Source: Burkholderia sp. | GTDB taxonomy: Bacteria > Pseudomonadota > Gammaproteobacteria > Burkholderiales > Burkholderiaceae | Direction: 5' to 3' | NCBI GenBank assembly: GCA_028292565.1 | Contig: JAQGMD010000104.1 | Span: forward strand, 1 to 15,970 | DNA length: 15,970 nucleotides | Part shown: piece by piece, positions 7,625-13,493 of the stretch | Numbering within the stretch: position 1 is the first letter of the stretch | Layout: each line of letters begins with the position of its first letter | The notes under the pieces: generated by a model | The model's input: only the letters and a program-made list of their open reading frames with translations | Database searches by the model: none | Told to the model about the DNA's origin: nothing | Position numbers and translations under genes: made by a program

Positions 7625-8095
7625 ATGTCCCTGAAAGTGTCCATGACCGTAAACGGCAAGCCCGTCACTGCCGAAATCGAGGAACGCACGCTCCTCGTGA
7701 ACTTCGTCCGCGATCAGCTGCGCCTTACCGGCACGCACGTTGGCTGTGACACCGCGCAATGCGGCGCGTGCACGATCCACATGAACGGCAATGCAGTGAA
7801 GAGCTGCAACATGATCGCCATGCAAGCCGCGGGCGCGGAGCTCATTACGATCGAGGGCATCGCCCAGGCCGACGGCACGCTGCATCCGATGCAGGAAGCG
7901 TTCCGCGAGCATCACGGCCTGCAGTGCGGTTTCTGTACACCCGGCATGGTGATGAGCGCAATCGATCTGTTGAAGCGTCATCCGAACCCGAGCGAAGAGA
8001 CCATCCGCGCGGAGCTCGACGGCAATCTGTGCCGTTGTACGGGTTATCACAACATCATCAAAGCGATAAAATCTGCGGCCGGAGCGACGGCCTGA
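7625..8095 (+). CDS. (2Fe-2S)-binding small subunit of a molybdenum hydroxylase (CoxS-like)
   Basis: 156 residues, the standard length. The N-terminal plant-ferredoxin-type domain carries the first cluster ligands Cys41, Cys46, Cys49 and Cys61 ([14 protein letters not shown]). The helical C-terminal domain carries the second, Cys101, Cys104, Cys136 and Cys138 ([18 protein letters not shown] and [11 protein letters not shown]). All eight cysteines are present, so both electron-relay clusters between the molybdenum centre and FAD should form. It acts in the cytoplasm as part of the heterotrimer. The start ATG 7625 has an excellent AGGAGG (7613-7618). It lies 142 bp after the crotonase gene, a wider gap than elsewhere in the cluster, so an internal promoter is possible although I see no clear one. 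Confidence 0.95.
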   Translation: MSLKVSMTVNGKPVTAEIEERTLLVNFVRDQLRLTGTHVGCDTAQCGACTIHMNGNAVKSCNMIAMQAAGAELITIEGIAQADGTLHPMQEAFREHHGLQCGFCTPGMVMSAIDLLKRHPNPSEETIRAELDGNLCRCTGYHNIIKAIKSAAGATA

Positions 8096-8118
8096 CCATA
8101 GAGCACTGGAGACACCGT

Positions 8119-8934
8119 ATGTACCCATTCAAATATCGAAAGGCGGACAGCGTCGCCGATGCCGCGGCAGCGCTGGCAGCCAACAGTGAAGCGAAGCTGC
8201 TCGCAGGCGGCCAGACCCTGATCGCTTCGTTGAAGCTGCGCCTAAACGATCCGTCCCAGCTCGTCGATCTTGGCGAGCTTGCGGAGCTGAGCGGCATTAA
8301 GCTGAGCCGCAACAAGGTCAGCATTGGCGCGATGACGCGCCACGCGCAGGTGGCCGCCTCTCGCGAGGTGAAGCAAGCGATCCCCGCGCTCGCGTATCTT
8401 GCCGCCAGCATTGGCGATCGCATGGTGCGCACCATGGGGACGATCGGTGGCTCGATCGCGAACAACGATCCCGCGGCCGACTACCCGGCGAGCGTCGTCG
8501 GATTAGGCGCCACAGTGGTAACGAACCAACGAGAGATTGACGCGGACGACTTTTTCAGGGGCATGTTTGAGACAGCTCTGATGCCGGGCGAAATTATCAC
8601 TCGGGTCGATTTTCCGATTCCTCGGCGTGCCGCCTACATCAAATTTAAAAATCAGGCGTCGCGTTTCGCGATCGTCGGCCTGTTTGTAGTCGACGCGGGC
8701 ACTGGCGTGCGCGTCGCCGTGACCGGCGCGGCGCCATGCGTGTTCCGCGTGCCTGAGATGGAGAAAGCGCTCGCGGCCAGGTTTGCGCCCGAGTCCGTCG
8801 CAAATGTCACGATCGACCCTTCGAACTTGAACAGCGACTTACATGCATCGGCCGAGTACCGCGCGCACCTCATCACGATAATGGCGAAGCGCGCGGTGCA
8901 CGCAGCAATGAATAGCGCGGCAGAATTTTCTTGA
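8119..8934 (+). CDS. FAD-binding medium subunit of a molybdenum hydroxylase (CoxM-like)
   Basis: 271 residues. ATG 8119 follows GGAG (8108-8111) and lies 23 bp after the FeS-subunit gene. FAD contacts of the VAO/PCMH-type fold are visible: LLAGGQTLI (residues 27-35; consensus AGGhSL) and the glycine-rich TIGGSIANNDPAADYPA (108-124; consensus T.GGn.a..dP..D). The C-terminal CoxM domain follows (RFAIVG..VVDAGTGVRVAVTGAA). The frame extending upstream from 7759 overlaps the FeS gene and lacks family similarity, so it is rejected. This subunit would pass electrons from the two 2Fe-2S clusters through FAD to an acceptor, possibly membrane quinone with help from the CoxG-like protein. It completes the trimer and is the last gene of the tight cluster. 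Confidence 0.94.
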   Translation: MYPFKYRKADSVADAAAALAANSEAKLLAGGQTLIASLKLRLNDPSQLVDLGELAELSGIKLSRNKVSIGAMTRHAQVAASREVKQAIPALAYLAASIGDRMVRTMGTIGGSIANNDPAADYPASVVGLGATVVTNQREIDADDFFRGMFETALMPGEIITRVDFPIPRRAAYIKFKNQASRFAIVGLFVVDAGTGVRVAVTGAAPCVFRVPEMEKALAARFAPESVANVTIDPSNLNSDLHASAEYRAHLITIMAKRAVHAAMNSAAEFS

Positions 8935-9707
8935 GGTGATGAAAATACCAAGCGATGAGTGCTCGCGGTAGTCGGCGGGGAGCGCTCCGTCCACCTTTAC
9001 ACGCAGCGATTTTGCCAATGACCTCGTGGCACGTCCATGGTGCTGGCGCATTAAGCGAAAGTGCGCATGCTTCGGACGCGCAAACATAAGGAAGAATATC
9101 GTAGTGCATGACATAGCGCCGCGCGACCGCATGCATCCGAAGCGACATCGCTTGACACTGGAGCAGAGGCGCACGATCGAGCGGGGTCTTGGCGACGCAG
9201 GCGTGCTGCTGATTGACCAAATGATGGCTTTGCGGCGCACCGCGACGAAGCGTACCTGCGTGCAGTGGCGCCGCTGATGACGCGGCACCGCAGATCGCTA
9301 CGGTTGATTCCCGACATCGATACCGGCGATGTGTTCAAGCATTGCGATGTGGCCGGAGCCCCTTTAGTGCCGATCCTGGATGATCTGATCGGCATTGATC
9401 GCGGTTCGCTGGGCGTTCGTCATGCCGGCGTTTCCCGGTGGTTCTTGCGCTTAACGAGCGCACCAGCGCCAAGTACGGCGCGTGCGTCTTCGTCGAGCTG
9501 AACAGGCGTCGCACTATCCGCGGTCAGGACGGCATGTTCGTGGATAAAGCGACGTCCGCGGCGCGGGAACGCGCCGCTGCTGCGGGCGTCCGGAGCGCAG
9601 GGGGAGGCGCTTCTGTCTTCCCCTTTGATTTCCCTGTAATCGCACCACACTTCAAAAAAGAGGCTTTGAGTTTGAAACGAAAATCAATAGAAGCAGAGGA
9701 GACCTTA
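8935..9707. other. Gap of about 770 bp without a convincing gene; possible eroded coding DNA
   Basis: Only short overlapping frames occur on both strands. Two plus-strand pieces look protein-like: IDTGDVFKHCDVAGAPLVP then ILDDLIGIDRG (9313-9405), and, one frame over, VLALNERTSAKYGACVFVEL then NRRRTIRGQDG (9439-9530). Joined by a single frameshift near 9425 they would make one peptide of about 90 residues. I recognise neither. A piece at 9131-9230 ([17 protein letters not shown]) faintly recalls a transposase helix-turn-helix. No clear promoter for the porin or terminator for the hydroxylase cluster was found. Confidence 0.3.
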
Positions 9708-10826
9708 GTGAATCAAAGATCAATAAAAATCAGTGGAGAGTTTAAATTGAGATCATTAGTACCAGTTTTTCTAGCGGCGCTGGCGCCCGGCCTCGCGCTC
9801 GCACAGGCGGCCTCGTCAACGGGTGCCGTTGTGTATGGTCGCCTCGATGTCGCCGTCGATTCGGTCCGGTTTTCGGGTACACCGTCAGCGCCTTCCGCTT
9901 CGGCCCGATACTTGTCAACCGACACGTCGTATTGGGGCATTCGTGGCGCGGAAGACCTGGGCGCGGGGGCGAAGGCTTACTTCAAGCTGGAAAATGGCTT
10001 CAGCATCGATACGGGTGCGCTTGCCAGCACGAGCTCATTTTTTAACCGTGAAGCGTATGTCGGACTCAGCAACAACCTCGGCAGCCTGCAACTCGGCAGT
10101 CAGTATTCGCCGGCATTTTGGATTACGACAAAGGTCGATCCGTTTCAGCGTTCGGCCAACGCAGCGATACTCACTTTGATGCAGCAGAATGGCGGCAATC
10201 GGCAACGCGGTTATCGCTTGCTGCAGGATAACGCGATCCAGTATATTTCTCCGACTTTCGGCGGGATGACTGCGCGGGCACTGGTCGGGCTGAGCGAACG
10301 CTCGGCCGCGCCCAAAGATCTGGGCTCGTTTAACTCCGCAAGCGTTGACTATGGCCGTGGCGCCTTCTACGGAGGTCTGAGTTACGAAGACGAACAGGTA
10401 GCCACCGTGCCGGCGGGCGGAGCAAGGTCCAAAAAGACCTATACGCTCGGCGCAACCTACGATTTCCGGGTCGTGAAGGTGTATGGCTACATGCTGCGCA
10501 ATACGCTCGCGGGCAATCAAGACGTTGATGGCTATCTGGCGGGTTTGACTTTCCCGATAGGCAAAGGCACGATCCGTACGTCGTATGCGGCCGTGAAGGT
10601 GGATAACACACCCGGCAGCAAAGCCACCGTAACGGGTTTAGGTTACACGTATGATTTGTCCAAGCGCACCACGCTTTACACGTCGTATGCGCGCATGAAC
10701 AACGGAGCGGCGGCTAATTTCGGGCTCTGGCCGAGTTCGAAGACGTATGGTCCGGCGCCAAGCAGCAGACCAGCCGCAGGACAAGACATAAATAGCTTCG
10801 AAGTCGGCATCCGCCACTTCTTTTAA
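9708..10826 (+). CDS. Gram-negative trimeric porin (Porin_4 / OmpC-like)
   Basis: 372 residues from GTG 9708, which follows AGAGGAG (9695-9701). An alternative TTG at 9747 has its own GGAGAG (9735-9740) and would give a more compact signal peptide starting MRSLVPVFLAALAP; both use the same cleavage site near LALAQA. The mature part has the usual betaproteobacterial porin features: GAVVYGRLDVAVDS at the first strand, WGIRGAEDLGAGAKAYFKLE, then FFNREAYVGLSNNLGSLQLG, alternating polar/hydrophobic strands, and a C-terminal strand ending in phenylalanine (EVGIRHFF), the outer-membrane assembly signal. It should form a 16-strand diffusion pore. Its position after the catabolic cluster suggests entry of the same substrate, but the 770-bp gap argues for separate transcription. 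The frame open back to 9438 is not part of the protein. Confidence 0.92.
   Translation: MNQRSIKISGEFKLRSLVPVFLAALAPGLALAQAASSTGAVVYGRLDVAVDSVRFSGTPSAPSASARYLSTDTSYWGIRGAEDLGAGAKAYFKLENGFSIDTGALASTSSFFNREAYVGLSNNLGSLQLGSQYSPAFWITTKVDPFQRSANAAILTLMQQNGGNRQRGYRLLQDNAIQYISPTFGGMTARALVGLSERSAAPKDLGSFNSASVDYGRGAFYGGLSYEDEQVATVPAGGARSKKTYTLGATYDFRVVKVYGYMLRNTLAGNQDVDGYLAGLTFPIGKGTIRTSYAAVKVDNTPGSKATVTGLGYTYDLSKRTTLYTSYARMNNGAAANFGLWPSSKTYGPAPSSRPAAGQDINSFEVGIRHFF
9735..9740 (+). promoter_or_regulatory. Second ribosome-binding site inside the porin 5' end
   Basis: GGAGAG lies 6 nt before TTG 9747, in frame with the GTG start at 9708. Either start would give an exportable pre-porin, with a 34- or about 21-residue signal peptide. 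It may be a real second start or a chance match. Confidence 0.3.
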
Positions 10827-10849
10827 GCGGCGCGCGCAATAACTCGGCT

Positions 10850-11203
10850 TCATTGGCGCGGGTGCGGAAAACGGGCCTGCAATGGCGTGCGGCCTGGTTT
10901 CTTGCACTTGGCGATCGCCTCCTCCGAGGCCTTTGCTTGGTCCGGCGTTTCAGCCACCGGTGCGGCGTCTGCGCGTTCTGCTTCATTGAACCGGCCACCC
11001 TGCAAACCGGACTTCGCGCTATCGGGCGCAACACACTTGCGCTGCGTCGGCCGGAATTGTTCTTCCACTGAATGGATACGTTGCTGCAGGACGGCGATTT
11101 GTTCGTGTTAACGGGCGGACGCGGCTGCCTTGGCTTCGGGTTCGCGAATGTAGGCGCGCGGTAAGGGCGGCAGGTCTTTGAGGTGGTCGTCGGCAATGTT
11201 CAT
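10850..11203 (-). pseudogene. IS66-family transposase TnpC, 5' fragment with internal stop
   Basis: From ATG at 11201-11203 the minus strand reads MNIADDHLKDLPPLPRAYIR and continues EPEAKAAASAR to an in-frame TAA (11108-11110, codon 32). The same frame then carries on with HEQIAVLQQRIHSVEEQFRP, FNEAERADAAP and CKKPGRTPLQARFP until TGA at 10850-10852. This is the N-terminal leucine-rich/coiled-coil segment and the KPGRKPLP linker of IS66 TnpC. The zinc-ribbon and DDE catalytic domains (about 400 residues) are missing, and the break falls 23 bp beyond the porin stop codon. Without tnpA/tnpB it is a dead remnant. The single stop, with otherwise preserved frame, suggests fairly recent decay. Confidence 0.75.
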
Positions 11204-11262
11204 GACGCTACATTACAGAAACGATTGCCGAGTTGGGTTGGCGTCCCGGACGTCTTTTTGAA

Positions 11263-12650
11263 CTATTTTTTAGCGGACCGCGTGCCGTGCCATCGTTTGC
11301 TTGATCGCGCGCTCGATATCGGATGCGTCGAGCATGCGCTGTGCTTCGTTCCGGAGGTGGCGTGATGCTTCGTCGGTGCCAGCCCACGGTTCGTCTGTGC
11401 CGGCCCGCTGCGCCGACTGTCGCGCTGCTGCTGCACGAGTTGCGCCACCTGCAGCGCATGGCCGAGCCGCTTGTTCTCGACGATCGCGCCCTGGTCGACC
11501 TCCGGTAGCGATCGTAATAGGGCAGGGCGATGCCGTCCCCGCGCAACTCGATCCGGCCGTCCGGGTACTCATACACCTCAATGTACTTTCCGATCAGCTT
11601 GCGCGTCATAGGTGCGTCCGCCAGCAGGTACATCGTTTTCGCATACTGCAGCGTCAACACATGCGACACCTTGCGCGGCTCGCGCCAGGTAAAGATAAGA
11701 TCCAGCTCTTCGTCGTGGCGCACCAGCCGGTGGGCATCAAAGTCATTGCGCGGCGGTTTCGCAAAGCGCCGGTTGTAGTCGGCGATAAATGTGGGAGCAT
11801 ACGCATTGGCGGCCGCCATCGTCGAGATCTGTTCCAGCCTTAACTCCTTGACCAGCCGGTCCTGAAGTGTCAAATGCGCGCGCTCGACTCGCCCCTTGGC
11901 AGAACTCGTGTTGGCGCAAATGATGCCGATATTCAGCTCATACAACGCGCGCCCAAACTGCGTATAGCCATCGCCGCCAGCCGGCTGCTTCTGGTTCACG
12001 CGAAAGATGCCGGCCTTGTCGCTGTAGAACGTCTGCGGCTTGCCATGCTGTTGCAGGTAGGCGTGCGTCGCCTCGAAATAGCTGAACGTGGATTCCGACG
12101 GCGTGAAGTGCAAATACATCAACCGACTGGTCGCATCATCGACATAGACGAGCAACGTGCACTTCGGTGCGCGGCTCTCGAACCAGGCGTGGTCACTGCC
12201 GTCGATTTGCACCAGTTCTCCCAGGCAGTGCCGACGATTGCGCGGCTAGTAAATCGATGGCGGGCGCTGCTTGCGCGGAATCCACAAGCCGGCCTCGGTC
12301 ATCAACTTGCGCACGGTTTCCTTGGCGAGCGTGACCCCATGGTGTTCGCGCAGCTTCTCGCTTGCCAGCGTGGGTCCGAAGTCGGAATAGCGCTCCCGAA
12401 TGATTGTCAGCGCAATGTCGGCCAAGCCTGGCGGTAATTGGCGATGGCCCGGCTGGTCCCGTTGATGGGACACCAGTCCGGTCACACCTTCGCGCCGGTA
12501 GCGCTGCACAAGGCGGTTGACTTGGCGCTTGGTCAGCTGCAGCCGGCTAGCTGCCGTGGACGCCCTTAAATGGCCGTCAATGACGGCCTGGATCGTCTTG
12601 AGCCGGTCGATTTCGCGCATGCTCATGGTGATGCTCTCCACGCGGGCCAT
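11263..12650 (-). pseudogene. ISNCY-family (IS1202-like) transposase, inactivated by amber codon and frameshift
   Basis: Start ATG at 12648-12650 follows AAGGAG (12658-12663). N-terminal helix-turn-helix: STAASRLQLTKRQVNRLVQR; then GLADIALTIIRERYSDFGP and ETVRKLMTEAGLWIPRKQ. At 12246-12248 an in-frame TAG interrupts PPSIY/PRNRRHCLGEL, where a glutamine codon (CAG) is the likely original. The frame resumes with the DDE core: first Asp in LVQIDGSDHAWFE, second in TFYSDKAGIF, Glu in SSAKGRVERAHLTLQDRL. Near 11505 a one-base shift breaks the tail; the continuation in the other frame reads VDQGAIVENKRLGHALQVAQ and ends at about 11263. Length and catalytic residues are otherwise complete (about 460 codons), so two point-scale lesions inactivated it. 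It might still be mobilised in trans if its ends are intact. Confidence 0.85.
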
Positions 12651-12731
12651 GACGCAACTCCTTAAACACCGGGGAAGAAGGCGTCCAGCATCGTCCGACC
12701 ACAAATGCTTGTCATCGGAATCGGACAGTGG

Positions 12732-12773
12732 GACATTCTGATTTGGCTAGTTCGAGACATTCTAATCTAGCCA
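12732..12773. repeat. Subterminal direct repeats of the ISNCY-like element
   Basis: Two 18-bp direct repeats with a 24-bp period: 12732-12749 and 12756-12773, both beginning GACATTCT, identical at 14 of 18 positions. They lie just upstream of the transposase start, where terminal transposase-binding repeats are expected, so the element probably ends near 12775-12780. No obvious partner repeat is visible at the other end (about 11204-11262), so that end may be truncated at the IS66 junction. Confidence 0.5.
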
Positions 12774-12779
12774 CTACAC

Positions 12780-12996
12780 GTCGTCGGACGTATAACTTGC
12801 CTTATGTAAAATTAGATGAAAAGCCGCCACGCGCAAGGAGTCGACGAATTACCCGCATCGCCCATTCCCGCCCGGGCCGCAAGAGTTGGCCCGACTAACG
12901 AATTCAACATCGCGAAACTGACCGTCCCAGTTGTCCGGTGCGACTAGTCTATGGGCGACGGGTGCGGCCTGAGTTAAATACTCAATGCCGCCGTTC
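12780..12996. other. Intergenic segment between IS remnants, nothing recognised
   Basis: There is no open frame of note. A short AT-rich stretch (about 12789-12818) contrasts with the GC-rich surroundings. No terminator or RNA gene is evident. Confidence 0.4.
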
Positions 12997-13170
12997 TCAG
13001 TTTGGTGCGCCGTACTGTTCGACCTTTTGCCAGAATTGATGCCACCGCGCGGACGTCATTAGGAGGGCGCGCAAGCTGAGAATGGCTTGTGCCCCGTTGT
13101 CTTTCCAGCGCATGCCCGCGCACCATAAGCGCTGTTTGATCAAGGTTTTGCACGCCGCTTCGGTCACCCA
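12997..13170 (-). pseudogene. ISKra4-family transposase, C-terminal fragment
   Basis: On the minus strand, 57 codons from about 13170 to the TGA at 12997-12999 read WVTEAACKTLIKQRLWCAGM, then RWKDNGAQAILSLRAL and WHQFWQKVEQYG. This is the closing part of ISKra4-type transposases, whose typical signature is 'GSGVTEAACKTLVKQRL...GMRW...GA.AIL.LR'. The conserved glutamate in VTEAAC is probably the last catalytic acidic residue. Upstream the frame meets a stop within a few codons and similarity ends, so the N-terminal 85-90% is gone. It lies between the ISNCY element and the large minus-strand gene, and overlaps by a few bases the end of the small ORF 13164-13415. Confidence 0.7.
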
Positions 13171-13415
13171 CAGGCGTGGACAACTCGATCAGCAGGAGAC
13201 GGCGCGAAGGGGCCGCGTCTGTATGACTGGGTGCGCATTCCGTTGCTGTCATGGCAAATGCCGGGGGAACGATGGTTGCTACTGCTAACACCCGAGGTGA
13301 GCCAGGTCGTAAGTCCTGGCCACGGTGACCGCCAAGGTAATGATGGTCCGCCTGCGGAGATGAGCAGATTCCTGTGCAGATTTCGCTGAGTTATTACAAG
13401 TGCACTCTCTTGCAT
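13164..13415 (-). CDS. Small hypothetical protein (83 aa), possibly truncated
   Basis: ATG at 13413-13415 is preceded by a strong AGAGGAGGA (about 13420-13428, 6-8 nt spacing), unusually good for a chance ORF. The product begins MQESALVITQRNLHRNLLIS and becomes Pro/Ser/Arg-rich towards the end, without a recognised domain, signal peptide or membrane segment. It starts 78 bp after the large minus-strand gene ends, on the same strand. Its 3' end runs into the ISKra4 fragment, where the reading frame stops, so the visible C-terminus may be an insertion or deletion junction and not the native one. It could be the 5' end of a truncated partner (chaperone, immunity or second effector-like gene) or spurious. 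I do not recognise it. Confidence 0.3.
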   Translation of the reverse strand: MQESALVITQRNLHRNLLISAGGPSLPWRSPWPGLTTWLTSGVSSSNHRSPGICHDSNGMRTQSYRRGPFAPSPADRVVHACG

Positions 13416-13493
13416 AGGTGTCCTCCTCTGTTGACGACACATACCAACGAAACCGCTTCGGTTCGTCCCTGCCGGCCGATTCACTCGTTTCGC

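Noticed and set aside
2622..8934. Genuine carbon monoxide dehydrogenase (form I) operon
   Set aside because: The active-site loop lacks the AYxCSFR cysteine and the gene order differs; no cox accessory genes are seen.
9131..9230. Transposase-like helix-turn-helix ([17 protein letters not shown])
   Set aside because: The match is short, not followed by other transposase blocks in any frame, and could be chance.
10035..10611. Minus-strand frames of 93-161 codons within the porin
   Set aside because: They are antisense shadows of an unambiguous porin gene.
12789..12818. XerCD/dif-like site in the AT-rich stretch (TTATGTAAAATT)
   Set aside because: Only one arm faintly matches a XerD-binding half; no convincing second arm and no recombinase nearby.
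13449..13465. Small hairpin (AACCG-CTT-CGGTT) as a terminator for the large minus-strand gene
   Set aside because: The stem is only five base pairs, with no T-run following on the minus strand.
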